From assembly GCF_014196515.1 (NCBI RefSeq), contig NZ_JACIDV010000002.1, positions 62,001 through 126,000 of the forward strand: a stretch of DNA of 64,000 nt, given 5' to 3'. This stretch comes from Rhizobium skierniewicense. Its GTDB lineage: Bacteria > Pseudomonadota > Alphaproteobacteria > Rhizobiales > Rhizobiaceae. The translations under genes were made by a program, and so were the position numbers. Below the pieces are notes generated by a model. That model saw only the letters and a list, made by a program, of their open reading frames with translations. It searched no databases and had not been told where the DNA came from. Below, piece after piece: positions 8,084 to 16,748 of the stretch (its first letter is position 1; every line of letters starts with the position of its first letter).

Positions 8084-8454
8084 AGAAGCTTGCAAAGGCT
8101 ATCCGCAAAGACGGGTGGGATCGGCGCCTTGAGGACGCTGTGTCCCTCATGTCGAGCTGTCTCCCGACAGACGTCGTACTGTGCGACGTAGCGGCTGTCT
8201 GCGATGCCATCAAGGCCATGCTTTCCATTGCCGTGAAGCCGAAAGGCAGGGATGGGAAAGAGTTTCTTGAAAGCCTGAAACTTGAACCGGTCAACCGGTT
8301 CGCTGCCCGTCGCGGCGACGTGGGAGTGTTTTTCTTCGAAGGCCGTTATCTCGCTGGCGTCGTGTCCAGCGCAGGCTTTGTCGTGCGGATGCCTCATGGC
8401 GTCTCGATTTTCTCGATCACCGATATCGAGCAGGCTTACAAGATAGGCGCATAG
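8080..8454 (+). CDS. DUF6950-like protein (tail peptidase position)
   Basis: This 124-residue protein is coupled to the GNAT gene by ATGA. It occupies the place where GTA-like phages carry an NlpC/P60-type cell wall peptidase. The C-terminal half, with RRGDVGVFFFEGRYLAGVVS and then VRMPHGV, fits the DUF6950 pattern, a family thought to be related to such peptidases. A cysteine-histidine catalytic pair is not obvious, so the enzyme may be inactive or purely structural. The ATG at 8080 was chosen for the overlap; a longer start at 7951 would run through the GNAT gene. Confidence 0.6.
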   Translation: MKKLAKAIRKDGWDRRLEDAVSLMSSCLPTDVVLCDVAAVCDAIKAMLSIAVKPKGRDGKEFLESLKLEPVNRFAARRGDVGVFFFEGRYLAGVVSSAGFVVRMPHGVSIFSITDIEQAYKIGA

Positions 8455-8458
8455 CTCA

Positions 8459-11400
8459 ATGGCATTCATCTCGTTTATTACCGCCGCGGTTACGGCAATA
8501 TCCGCGTGGGCGGCTGCTTACCCCATTCTTGCCGGCTTGGCGCAAAGCGCTTTCGCTGTTGCCGCATCGTTTGGCATCAACAAGATTTTCGCGCAGAAAG
8601 TGCCAAGCACCTCTGCCCAGCTCCAGACCGAGTATGGCGCCAATAATCCACGCACCGTCGTTCTCGGCACGTGTGGCCTTACTGGTCGGCATGTCTATCG
8701 CAACAACTTCGGTTCTGGCGGCCGTAACTTCCAGGACGTTTACGAGCTCGCCAGCTTTCGCATCACAGGCGTTCCACGCGTTCGCTATAACGGTAAGTGG
8801 CGCACGCTGACTGAACAAAACGCCGAAGGTTTCTGGCTGGTCCCGAACGAAGGCACGAGCGGCGACAACCACGACGATGTGAGGGTGAAGTTTTACTTCG
8901 GCTCAATGGACCAGCAGGCAGAGCCGACGTTTATCGCCAATTCGCGTCCTGCCGGCCGGTGGACGGCGGCGCACCGTGGTGCTGGCGTTGCCTATGCCGT
9001 TGTGTATTCCGGCCTTCGGCGCCAAGGCAACGGCCTTGCCGCTCCTGCCCAGCTTCTGTTCGAGGTCAAGGGCGCCCCGCTCTACGATTGGCGCAAGGAT
9101 AGTTCTGTCGGTGGCTTCGGCCCGCATCGCTGGAATGACCAGTCCACATGGGAATACAGCGACAATCCATTCGTACAGGCCTACAATCTGGAGCGTGGTT
9201 TCTACAATGGAAACCAGCTTATGGTCGGCAAGGGCGTTCGCGCTTCTCGCCTGCCATTGTCCGAGTGGACGCAGGCTGCCAACATTGCTGACGAAATCAT
9301 AGACGGCGATTACCGCTATCGCTCGCACATGATCGCCAAGGATGGTCCCGGCGCGAACCACGATTCCAACCTCCAGCCTTTGCTCATGGCCGCATGTGCT
9401 TCCTGGGTTGAGCGTGTTGATGGCGAGTTCCCGATTGCAGGCGCACCGCAGGCAGTCGTCGCAACAATTACAGACGACGATATCAAGATTGGCGCTCCAA
9501 AGCGGTTCACAGTGAAGCGCAAGCGGACGGATCTGATCAACACCGTGGCAGCCTCGTATGTCTCGCCGGACGACTTCTACGAGACCAAGGACGCGGCAAC
9601 ACGTATTGACCAGTCAGCACTAGCCGAAGACCGCGAAACGCTTGCCAGCGCCATTCCCTATGGCGCGGTGACGAACGTCAAGCAGGTGGACCGTCTGGCT
9701 GACATCGCCATCCGTGGCGCTCGGTTCCAGGCGTCGGCTGAAATCACCATTCACCCGCGTTTTCTGGACGTGGTGAAGGAAGGCCGGTGGATCACGTGGG
9801 CAAGCGCCAAACATGGCACGCGCACGTATCAGGTGCTGACGCGCACGCTTGGACCCCACAACAGCGATGGCGTTCGGGATATCACAGTCGCCTTGCAGGA
9901 AATCAGCAACGGCGTGTTTGACCCGACCGCTTATGCGACCAACCCGCCTGTCATCATCGTTGTGCCGCCTCCGCAGTATCTGGCCGAGGTGCAGAACTTT
10001 GCGGCCACGCCCAATATCGTGCAGGCAGAAGGTGGCGGTAAGCTCCCCGGCGTTCGACTGACATGGGACCAGATCGAAGACATCAGTGTTTCCGGCGTCC
10101 TGATTGAGTATTGGCCTGTCGCCAACCCAACTCAGGTTTTCACAAAGGCTGTGACCGCCGACATCAGTGTTGTCCAAATCGTTGAAGGCCTGACATCTGA
10201 AACCGACTGGCAGGTTCGCACGACCTTGATGGTCGATAATGGCCGCGCCGTATCTGCGTCTGGCATTACGAACTTTCGCACGCTTCAGGCCGGTGGCGAT
10301 CTCATCACCAATCTGGAAAACCTCGGGCAGGATGTCCGGGACACCATCGCTCTTATCGGGGGCGCGCGACAGGAGTTATTGAACCGTATCGAGCAGATCG
10401 GGCAGGCGGTTTCTCTTGAGGCGGCACTATCCCAGATCCAGCGCGACACCATGCGCGCCGAAGTCGGAGGGACCTATGCCGAGATTGAGACCGTCCGAAC
10501 AGTTGCTGCCACCGAGACAGAGGCGGTTGCCCAGCGGGTAACGACGCTTTCGGCGGTGGTTGGTGACACCTCGGCAAAGCTGATCGAAGAGCAGCAAGTG
10601 AGGGCGACGGCGGATAGTGCGTTTACAACCCAACTCACTTCGCTCAATGCAACGGTGGGCCAAAACACAGCGGCGATCGGGACGGAGGCAACGGCTCGCG
10701 TCAATGCGGACGGCGCTATTTCTCAACAGATCATCGGTGTATCTGCCACGTTCAATGGCATGTTTGCCGATGGTCTGGTGATGTTTCAGGCTACGGCCAC
10801 CCCTGCGGGTGTATCTGCTCGGTTCGCTGTTCTTCTTCGGGGAAATACTGGTTCAGGGTTTGTCGAAAGCGGAATGTACATTCAGCTGAGAACCGTAAAT
10901 GGTGTCCTGAAATCCGAAGTTGGCTTCCTCGCGGACAAGTTCGTCGTCATCAACGGGGACCAAAGCATAGCCGTTTTCGCCATCGAGAACGGCATCGTAA
11001 AGATACCAAACCTTCAGGTTAGCCAAGCGCAGATCATAAGCCTTTTCATTGGCGACGAACAAATAGTTCCCGGTTCAGTGATCAGAATAAGGTCAGCATC
11101 AACCTCGAGCAATAATGCGCCGGGCTATGCGGAAATATCGTTGACTGTTGATCATGGTGTTCGTGCAAATCCAAGCAACCCAATTTTGATCAGAGTCGAA
11201 TACACTGCGACGGGCAAGGCGAACCAAGCTCAGACAGTGCTTGTCGGTCCGCATCTTATTGATGACGTCACGGGGGGTGGGTCAACGAACATCTACACAT
11301 CAAATGCGAACACGGCGGTCGCAGGCGATGCATTCAGAGACTACACCGCTTTCAGAACATTCACAGTCCCCAATAGAGCGTCTACGGTCCTGCGACTGAG

Positions 11401-11470
11401 GCTTCCATCAGAGAGCGCAATTAACTGGACTGCAATGGTCCTATCCGCGATGGCTTTCCGCAACAATTAA
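8459..11470 (+). CDS. Phage tail tip / host specificity protein
   Basis: This 1003-residue protein is the large tip protein of the siphovirus tail (lambda gpJ / GTA gp15 type), which contacts the host receptor. The N-terminal part has a hydrophobic segment (residues 5 to 40) and the central hub-like region (about 50 to 480). A fibronectin type III-like domain lies near residues 515 to 610 and a coiled-coil stalk near 620 to 750. The C-terminal region (about 760 to 1003) is beta-rich and probably receptor-binding. It is preceded by DUF6950-like and followed by the fibre gene, the expected order. Confidence 0.85.
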   Translation: MAFISFITAAVTAISAWAAAYPILAGLAQSAFAVAASFGINKIFAQKVPSTSAQLQTEYGANNPRTVVLGTCGLTGRHVYRNNFGSGGRNFQDVYELASFRITGVPRVRYNGKWRTLTEQNAEGFWLVPNEGTSGDNHDDVRVKFYFGSMDQQAEPTFIANSRPAGRWTAAHRGAGVAYAVVYSGLRRQGNGLAAPAQLLFEVKGAPLYDWRKDSSVGGFGPHRWNDQSTWEYSDNPFVQAYNLERGFYNGNQLMVGKGVRASRLPLSEWTQAANIADEIIDGDYRYRSHMIAKDGPGANHDSNLQPLLMAACASWVERVDGEFPIAGAPQAVVATITDDDIKIGAPKRFTVKRKRTDLINTVAASYVSPDDFYETKDAATRIDQSALAEDRETLASAIPYGAVTNVKQVDRLADIAIRGARFQASAEITIHPRFLDVVKEGRWITWASAKHGTRTYQVLTRTLGPHNSDGVRDITVALQEISNGVFDPTAYATNPPVIIVVPPPQYLAEVQNFAATPNIVQAEGGGKLPGVRLTWDQIEDISVSGVLIEYWPVANPTQVFTKAVTADISVVQIVEGLTSETDWQVRTTLMVDNGRAVSASGITNFRTLQAGGDLITNLENLGQDVRDTIALIGGARQELLNRIEQIGQAVSLEAALSQIQRDTMRAEVGGTYAEIETVRTVAATETEAVAQRVTTLSAVVGDTSAKLIEEQQVRATADSAFTTQLTSLNATVGQNTAAIGTEATARVNADGAISQQIIGVSATFNGMFADGLVMFQATATPAGVSARFAVLLRGNTGSGFVESGMYIQLRTVNGVLKSEVGFLADKFVVINGDQSIAVFAIENGIVKIPNLQVSQAQIISLFIGDEQIVPGSVIRIRSASTSSNNAPGYAEISLTVDHGVRANPSNPILIRVEYTATGKANQAQTVLVGPHLIDDVTGGGSTNIYTSNANTAVAGDAFRDYTAFRTFTVPNRASTVLRLRLPSESAINWTAMVLSAMAFRNN

Positions 11471-11482
11471 GGCAAACCCAAC

Positions 11483-12757
11483 ATGACCACACCCTACACA
11501 ACGGGCACGGTATCCGTGACCGCTGGCAGCACCACCGTGACCGGGAATGGCACGGGATGGCTGACCGGCGGCATCGTGCCGTATATTCTCGGCGTCGATG
11601 GTCTATCTGCGCCAGTGGCAACCGTCGTCAGCGATACCGAGCTTACTCTCGCCGTCGGGTGGCCGGGACCGTCTGCCAGCGGCAAGTCCTATTGGCTGAC
11701 CTACGACACCAGCATTGGCCAGCAGAGCATCGAAAACACAGTCACCCTGGCCGAGTACCTTGCGCGCCTAGACAAGCCGACGCTCGCCGCTCTGGCTGCT
11801 CTCACGCCCGCCGCGAACAAGCTGCCTTACTTCGGAACTAACGCGGTTGGTGCCTTGGCGGACTTCCCGGCTTCGGCACGGTCGCTATTAGGCCTCACTG
11901 GAGCAGCAAACAAGCTTCCTTACATGAATGGCGCAAATGGGTATTCTCTTGTTGACTTCCCTGCCTTGGCTCGGTCGCTGTTGGCTCTAGGTGGGGCTGC
12001 AAACAAGCTGCCCTATCAGGATGCGGCCAACACCTACGCGACCACTGATCTGACGGCGAGGGCAAGAGAGCTTCTTGCGAGCGCCGACACTAGCACCATG
12101 AAGGGGGTGCTCGGTCTATCTGGTGCTATTCAGGTTGTTAAGTTCCGACTCATTACCGCGTCTGGAACATATGTACCCGATGCAAACCTCGTTTACGCTG
12201 TTATTGAGGCTGTCGGCGGTGGTGGTGGCGGTGGCGCAGGTGTAAGTAATTCATCCGACCTCACAATCGGAGCGGGCGGCGGGGCTAGCGAATACTCGAT
12301 TGCCGTCAAATCCAAAGCTGATTTATCACCAAGCCAACCTGTGACGATTGGCGCGGGAGGGTTGGCCGGAGCAAATGGGGGTAATACGTCTCTAGGAAGC
12401 CTGGTCGTGGCAATAGGTGGTAACGGTGGTGGAGCCGCAACTGGTGCAGGCAGTACCGGCCCGGGGGCATTTGGCGGAACAGGCGGAGTCGGAGATTTGC
12501 GGGTCCCCGGCCAATCGGGAACAGGTGGAAACACTGTCGTTGGCTCCGGGGGCGCTGTGACGCGTGTCAACAGCGGATCAGGTGGAAGTGGAAGATTTGG
12601 ATCGGGTGGGCGGCACAATGTTGGTTCAGTGGGCCAAGCTGGGCAGGGGTATGGCTCTGGTGGAGGTCCCGGTGGCGTCTTCCAATCAACTGCCACTGTA
12701 AACGGAGGTCCCGGTGCTCCGGGTCTTGTGTTCATAACCGAATATTGCACGGCTTGA
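11483..12757 (+). CDS. Glycine-rich tail fibre protein
   Basis: This 424-residue protein starts with a threonine-rich beta strand region. It then has three repeats of about 30 residues, each centred on AANKLPY and ending with an ARSLL-type helix (residues about 110 to 205). The last 190 residues hold a very glycine-rich region (runs such as GGGGGGAG), like the glycine-rich adhesin tips of tail fibres of Salmonella phages. It probably binds a surface receptor. The glycine-rich part would make polyglycine sandwich structure; this is inference. Confidence 0.8.
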   Translation: MTTPYTTGTVSVTAGSTTVTGNGTGWLTGGIVPYILGVDGLSAPVATVVSDTELTLAVGWPGPSASGKSYWLTYDTSIGQQSIENTVTLAEYLARLDKPTLAALAALTPAANKLPYFGTNAVGALADFPASARSLLGLTGAANKLPYMNGANGYSLVDFPALARSLLALGGAANKLPYQDAANTYATTDLTARARELLASADTSTMKGVLGLSGAIQVVKFRLITASGTYVPDANLVYAVIEAVGGGGGGGAGVSNSSDLTIGAGGGASEYSIAVKSKADLSPSQPVTIGAGGLAGANGGNTSLGSLVVAIGGNGGGAATGAGSTGPGAFGGTGGVGDLRVPGQSGTGGNTVVGSGGAVTRVNSGSGGSGRFGSGGRHNVGSVGQAGQGYGSGGGPGGVFQSTATVNGGPGAPGLVFITEYCTA

Positions 12758-12768
12758 GGATTATGCGC

Positions 12769-13302
12769 ATGACTATTTATGTGAAAGTCGCAGATGGTAT
12801 CGTAACGGATAGAGCTATATTTGACGGTCCCGTACCGGATGATTTTCCAGATCACAAGTCTTGGATTGCGCAACAAGATGCGCAAATAGGATGGAGTTTT
12901 ACGGACGGCCAGTTCACACCCCCGCATACACCTGCTCCGGATCTTGAAGAGGTAAAGCGCAATCTCAAAATCCAGATCGATGACGATGCTGAGGCGGCAC
13001 GTTGTCAGTACATCACGCCCGGCGCTGGTCAGGCAATGACCTACCAGCGCAAGGTTGATGAGGCAAAGCTGGCCGTTCTTGAAAATGATCCGCAGTCCGC
13101 AGATTACCCGATGCTTGCGGCGTCACTTGGCATAGATGGCGACGCCATCAAGGATATCGCCCTGCTGGTTCTGGCTATGGACGCGCAGTGGGCCATCATC
13201 GGCAGTGCTATCGAGCGCGCTCGGCAGACAGCAAAAGAGGCGGTGAATGCCTCTGAAACGGTCGAGGCGGTTCAGATCGCCGCGCAAGTCGTCTGGCCTT
13301 AA
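12769..13302 (+). CDS. Tail fibre-associated protein (assembly chaperone-like)
   Basis: This protein of about 177 residues directly follows the fibre gene, which is typical of tail fibre assembly proteins. The N-terminal 50 residues look like a small beta domain (IYVKVADGIVTDRAIFDGPV and a WSFTDGQF strand). The C-terminal part is helical, similar to DUF4376-type fibre assembly proteins. I chose ATG 12769 because GAGGA lies eight bases upstream; ATG 12763 would have only two bases of spacing. Confidence 0.65.
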   Translation: MTIYVKVADGIVTDRAIFDGPVPDDFPDHKSWIAQQDAQIGWSFTDGQFTPPHTPAPDLEEVKRNLKIQIDDDAEAARCQYITPGAGQAMTYQRKVDEAKLAVLENDPQSADYPMLAASLGIDGDAIKDIALLVLAMDAQWAIIGSAIERARQTAKEAVNASETVEAVQIAAQVVWP

Positions 13303-13344
13303 TCCGTTAGGCAACTAACCCCACCACAAAATCAGGAGACCACC

Positions 13345-13413
13345 ATGGCGACTGTACGCGACGTACAGCGGCATCCGCATGCCTCCCAACGGCACTCGAT
13401 CGTGCTGAGCTAA
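13345..13413 (+). CDS. Very small open frame with ribosome site, 22 residues
   Basis: A short frame (ATG at 13345, TAA at 13411) lies between the fibre assembly gene and the holin-like gene and has AGGAG eight bases upstream. The product is basic and histidine-rich. Nothing is recognised. It may be a leader or a remnant; the ribosome site is the only support. Confidence 0.3.
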   Translation: MATVRDVQRHPHASQRHSIVLS

Positions 13414-13435
13414 ACCTACATCAGAGGACATTTTT

Positions 13436-13681
13436 ATGCTCGTCCAGAATTGGCGGCAGGTGCTGAAACGCGCCTGGTCTGTCCGCCTCATGATCATTGC
13501 TGCCGTCTTGTCGGGTCTGGAAGTCGCGCTTCCGCTGATCGATGGCTTTGTCGAAATCCCCCCTGGCGTCTTTGCTGCACTCTCCGGCCTTACGGTGGCC
13601 GGGGCTTTCACGGCGCGCCTTCTCGTTCAGAAAGGAATTCCTAATGCCGATAAACAAGATCGCTCCGACGAAGCGCGGTAA
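13436..13681 (+). CDS. Holin-like phage membrane protein (DUF7940-like)
   Basis: This 81-residue protein has the pattern WRQVLKRAWSVRLMIIAAVLSG followed by a second hydrophobic segment around PPGVFAALSGLTVAGAF, and a short charged tail. Small proteins of this type sit directly before the endolysin in rhizobial prophages and are probable holins. The 3' end overlaps the endolysin start by 38 bases. The holin function is inferred from position and two membrane segments. Confidence 0.7.
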   Translation: MLVQNWRQVLKRAWSVRLMIIAAVLSGLEVALPLIDGFVEIPPGVFAALSGLTVAGAFTARLLVQKGIPNADKQDRSDEAR

Positions 13682-14231
13682 AGCGGCGATCGCCACTGTG
13701 CTCGCGGGGATCGCTGCCGGCAGCTATGCTGCTTACGATCGCTACGCCACCTATGGCAAGATGGACCCCGCTGTCATTGTTTCCGTCGAAAAAGCAATTA
13801 TTCCGTGGGAGGGGCTGGTCCTGAAATCTCACTGGGACCCGTTCGCCAAGATCTGGGACATTTGCTACGGGGAGACCAAGGGGATTGGCCCCGGCATGAC
13901 GAAGACGAGAGCAGAGTGCAAGGATATGCTGCTTCGTCGTGTTCATGATGACTATTACCAGGTCATCGTGCAGTGCTCTCCCAACCTTTCCAAATCCCCC
14001 ATCAGTGTTCGCGCCTCGATGATCTCCGGATCTTACAATTTCGGCGTGGGTGCCTGGTGCAGATCCACTGCCAAGGCCCGGATCGAAGCTGGGCAGTGGC
14101 GCGCGGCATGTGAAGCCCAGACGGCGTTCAATCGCGCCGGCGGGCAGATCGTGCGGGGACTGGTCAATCGGCGTGAGATGGGGGACGCACAGCGGATCGG
14201 TGAAGCCGAGCTTTGCGTGAGCGGACTATGA
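13644..14231 (+). CDS. Endolysin, GH24 lysozyme with N-terminal membrane segment
   Basis: This 195-residue muramidase cleaves the glycan strands of peptidoglycan. The catalytic glutamate is Glu56 in IPWEGL, followed by Asp65 and the IWDICYGET segment that matches the VLTVCYG part of R21-type lysozymes. At the place of the usual catalytic Thr there is Asp72. Residues 12 to 33 are a small-residue-rich hydrophobic stretch without a cleavage site, as in signal-arrest-release endolysins. The ATG at 13644 has AAAGGA upstream. The stop overlaps the spanin start (ATGA). Confidence 0.85.
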   Translation: MPINKIAPTKRGKAAIATVLAGIAAGSYAAYDRYATYGKMDPAVIVSVEKAIIPWEGLVLKSHWDPFAKIWDICYGETKGIGPGMTKTRAECKDMLLRRVHDDYYQVIVQCSPNLSKSPISVRASMISGSYNFGVGAWCRSTAKARIEAGQWRAACEAQTAFNRAGGQIVRGLVNRREMGDAQRIGEAELCVSGL

Positions 14232-14608
14232 GCTCCTTCCTGACCAGCACGATCGGGCGGGTGATCTCTGCCGTCATTCTTCTCCTCATTGCTTTTGTCG
14301 GCTTCCGGATCTGGCTGGCCGCGCACGACGACGCGCTGCTGAGTGGTTACGTGCTGCTTTCAGAAAAGACAGCCGCTGAAGCGAAGATCACTGAGCTCGA
14401 GCGACAGCGCAATGCTGCTGCCCAGGCTGTCGAAGAATACCGGAAGCGCGCCATGGCCGACGCGCTGACGCAACAGAAGCTCGAAGCCCAACTTGAACAG
14501 GCGATCAAAGATGACAATCAGAATGTTTATGATGGCGATTACCGCTGGAGCGATGCAGATCGTCTCTGGCTGTGCCGGCAAAGAGGCGCGGCTGATTGCG
14601 GCGGCTAA
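14228..14608 (+). CDS. Inner membrane spanin (Rz-like)
   Basis: This protein of about 126 residues has one N-terminal membrane segment (about residues 10 to 30, VISAVILLLIAFVGFRIW) followed by a long charged coiled coil (residues 40 to 95), the plan of an i-spanin. It works with the outer membrane lipoprotein spanin to fuse inner and outer membrane at lysis. The start overlaps the endolysin stop, and the o-spanin starts inside its coding region in the plus-one frame. Confidence 0.75.
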   Translation: MSSFLTSTIGRVISAVILLLIAFVGFRIWLAAHDDALLSGYVLLSEKTAAEAKITELERQRNAAAQAVEEYRKRAMADALTQQKLEAQLEQAIKDDNQNVYDGDYRWSDADRLWLCRQRGAADCGG

Positions 14609-14819
14609 CACCCAGGGCAAAACAGCGGCCGGCGTGAACCTGCCTGATCTGCCGGATGAGTGCCGGCAGAAGATGGCGCGCGTCGTGCCGAAGTATGGGG
14701 CCGAAAAGCCCCGGAATACCCAGCTGCGATGGGAGTTCTCTGCCGACGCAGTGGACGCAAGGACGGGCCGATGTGCCGGGTTCTATGACGGCGTGAAAAC
14801 ACGCTTCGGTGCGAAATGA
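14511..14819 (+). CDS. Outer membrane spanin (Rz1-like lipoprotein)
   Basis: This protein of about 102 residues begins inside the Rz-like gene in another frame, the overlapping Rz/Rz1 arrangement. It has a signal sequence ending in a lipobox VSGC (Cys at about residue 21), and a mature part with scattered prolines (NLPDLPDECRQ) and a coiled-coil-poor sequence. It should be an outer membrane lipoprotein that pairs with the i-spanin. ATG 14511 gives a proper signal peptide; no strong ribosome site is visible, which is common for embedded Rz1 genes. Confidence 0.7.
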   Translation: MTIRMFMMAITAGAMQIVSGCAGKEARLIAAANTQGKTAAGVNLPDLPDECRQKMARVVPKYGAEKPRNTQLRWEFSADAVDARTGRCAGFYDGVKTRFGAK

Positions 14820-14840
14820 TAATGGGCATAAGGCTGCGAC

Positions 14841-15140
14841 ATGGCAGGGATCTACCAAATGAGCGAAGAACTACCAGAGAAAATGGTGGAACTGCCAGAG
14901 AAGACGAGAGCCTTCCTTGCCGGTCTCCGTCCTGACGAATTGAAGACGCTCGAGGCTATTATCGAGATGCCTGCCGAAGATGTCCGTGAGGGCTTCCGAA
15001 TGGTCCGGGACATGCGGGCTGTCGGAAAGTTTATGCGCTGGCTGCTGCTGTCCATGATTGCGCTCTTCGTCGGCTCCATCATGCTCTACGAGAACATTCA
15101 AAAAGCAATCGGTTATCTCAAAGGAGGGCCGACACCATGA
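14841..15140 (+). CDS. Small membrane protein of the lysis region
   Basis: This 99-residue protein has a charged, helical N-terminal part (about 65 residues) and a single membrane segment near residues 68 to 88 (WLLLSMIALFVGSIML). Its place after the spanins and its ATGA overlap with the next gene suggest a role in lysis or lysis timing, for example an antiholin or second holin. No family is recognised. An alternative start lies at 14859. Confidence 0.6.
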   Translation: MAGIYQMSEELPEKMVELPEKTRAFLAGLRPDELKTLEAIIEMPAEDVREGFRMVRDMRAVGKFMRWLLLSMIALFVGSIMLYENIQKAIGYLKGGPTP

Positions 15141-15607
15141 AGCGTTACCTTTGGAAAGTGGTAGGCATCGGCGTGTTTGCGCTGGCCGGGCTGGGCTCGG
15201 TAAATTTGGGCATCTGGGTTGCCGACCGTGAACCGCCGATTATTTATGAGGATGCCAAGGCGCTGGCGCCAACGGTAGAGCAGGGCGATACTATCGAGAT
15301 TGAGTTCTCGGTATTCCGTACCCGCATTTGCCCGCTGATCACAAAGCGCTGGCTGACTGATTCTGCCAAGGAACGTCACAGCATCCCCCAGTTTACCACA
15401 GGGCTTAAGTTGCTGGCAGGTAGGGAAACTTATCGCCGGTCGATCACCGTTCCCGTGGCTGCGGCTCCTGGGCCTGCTGAATACCGCGTGACATTGGAGT
15501 ACCGATGTAATCCGCTTCAAAACTTCTTGGGCCCCATCGTCGTCACATCGCCACCGATCCGGTTCAGCGTGTTGCCTGCCCGCATTCTCACGCTCCCATC
15601 CGATTGA
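15137..15607 (+). CDS. Membrane-anchored phage protein, unknown function
   Basis: This 156-residue protein has one N-terminal membrane segment (about residues 7 to 28) and a beta-rich outer part with conserved-looking cysteines (TRICPLITKRW and EYRCNPL) that may form a disulfide in the periplasm. The start overlaps the upstream stop (ATGA), so both belong to the late operon. Function unknown; it may act in lysis or in altering the lysogen envelope. Confidence 0.6.
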   Translation: MKRYLWKVVGIGVFALAGLGSVNLGIWVADREPPIIYEDAKALAPTVEQGDTIEIEFSVFRTRICPLITKRWLTDSAKERHSIPQFTTGLKLLAGRETYRRSITVPVAAAPGPAEYRVTLEYRCNPLQNFLGPIVVTSPPIRFSVLPARILTLPSD

Positions 15608-15641
15608 CTTAACTCCCGGATTGCGATTGATCATCGTTCTA

Positions 15642-15911
15642 ATGATCGCAGAAGCAAACCATGCCATTGCCCCGCTGAAAATCGAGTGGGGGTCATTCGA
15701 AACCCTATCCACAGTAGAGGGATTGGCGCGCTGCTTGATTGACCAATGGCCTGCAGATTGCACAACTGATGCCTACGTAACAGCCCTGATGGTTTGTGCC
15801 GCTGTCTTGACTGGCGGCGATGAGGATACGGCAGAAGACGCCAGAGCGGCGTTTGTGGATGCGGCGCATGAAGTAGGGCTATCGGTCAGCCCAGACGATG
15901 ACTTCATCTAG
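15642..15911 (+). CDS. DUF982 family protein
   Basis: This protein of about 89 residues ends with GGDEDTAEDARAAFVDAAHE, the typical DUF982 pattern. DUF982 proteins are small, abundant in rhizobia and their plasmids and phages, and have no known function. I chose ATG 15642; a TTG at 15621 is also possible. It is the last gene of the plus-strand run; the next genes are convergent. Confidence 0.65.
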   Translation: MIAEANHAIAPLKIEWGSFETLSTVEGLARCLIDQWPADCTTDAYVTALMVCAAVLTGGDEDTAEDARAAFVDAAHEVGLSVSPDDDFI

Positions 15912-16089
15912 CTTGGCCGCGCGAGACGGGCTGTGAAGGCGTCTTGTGTGGGTAATGCTCCCAGCACCACCACTGCACCCGCTCTGCCTTGCTGCGGGCG
16001 AAACCAAACCCACCCCACTTCTTGCAGTTCGGCAAACAGCAGTAGTGGTTCTCATGGACGCCATCGCCGGTTACGCTTGTGTCGCTCAC
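15904..16089 (-). CDS. Small zinc-finger-like protein, end of the SOS operon
   Basis: This 61-residue protein has Cys17, Cys18 and Cys22 (CCLPNC) and a later C-x2-H (WCWEHYP), a probable treble-clef zinc site. It begins with GTG at 16089, overlapping the SRAP stop (GTGA), so it is the last gene of the SOS-controlled operon. The cluster of cysteines and coupling to SRAP suggest a nucleic acid-binding partner, but no function is known. Confidence 0.6.
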   Translation of the reverse strand: MSDTSVTGDGVHENHYCCLPNCKKWGGFGFARSKAERVQWWCWEHYPHKTPSQPVSRGQAR

Positions 16090-16745
16090 AGCAGCGATCC
16101 TTGTGGCTCGGGTTCTTCCGCCGACACCACAATCAGCTTGTCATCGGCAAGAGGGCGTTGAAGCTCTTTCGCCTCGTCCCATGGCGCACTCATCCACACC
16201 TCGACTTCCTCCTTCGTTGTCAACACGACCGGCATGGCTTTTGGGTGGATTGGCTTCACCACTTCGTTTGGGTCTGTGGTGAGGAAGGCGAACAACTCGT
16301 GTTGCCCATGGCGTGGGTTTTTCATCGAGCCTCTGGTGCCAGTCCAATCCGTCCAGACGCCGGCGAAGAAAGCCAAGGGCTCGCTATCATCAATCACGAA
16401 CCACCGCTTTGTCTTGCGCGGCTTTGTGTCCTCCCATTCGCAGAAGCGCGTCCAAGGCACGATGCAGCGGTTTTCCACCTTCAGCCACCGGCGCCAGTGT
16501 GGCGATGTGACGTTGCGGATGTTCGTGACGCCGGTGTCTGGTTTGTCACCAAGAATGTTGGGCGGCGTCGGCATGCCCCACGTCAACTCTGCCAGATCGC
16601 GTGCGCCATCCTTGTTTCGCACAACAGGGGCAGGGCGATCCGGATAGACCTCGATGTCAGGTTGAAGGTTGATCCGCTCATTCATCATGCCGGCGATGTC
16701 GCGCATCGCCTCCTGATTGGTGCGGACCTGGTACAGATTACACAT
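16086..16745 (-). CDS. SOS response-associated peptidase (SRAP, YedK/HMCES family)
   Basis: This 219-residue protein starts MCNLYQ, so Cys2 becomes the N-terminal catalytic residue after Met removal. Further family landmarks are NIRNVTSP (Asn near residue 75), RCIVPWTRFCEW (Glu near 107) and HPKAMPVVL (His near 167). SRAP proteins form a covalent thiazolidine link with abasic sites in single-stranded DNA and protect them. The gene is third in a four-gene minus-strand operon with an SOS box upstream at 17484 to 17498, which matches the family role in DNA damage. In the prophage it may protect phage DNA during induction. Confidence 0.92.
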   Translation of the reverse strand: MCNLYQVRTNQEAMRDIAGMMNERINLQPDIEVYPDRPAPVVRNKDGARDLAELTWGMPTPPNILGDKPDTGVTNIRNVTSPHWRRWLKVENRCIVPWTRFCEWEDTKPRKTKRWFVIDDSEPLAFFAGVWTDWTGTRGSMKNPRHGQHELFAFLTTDPNEVVKPIHPKAMPVVLTTKEEVEVWMSAPWDEAKELQRPLADDKLIVVSAEEPEPQGSLL

Positions 16746-16748
16746 GCG

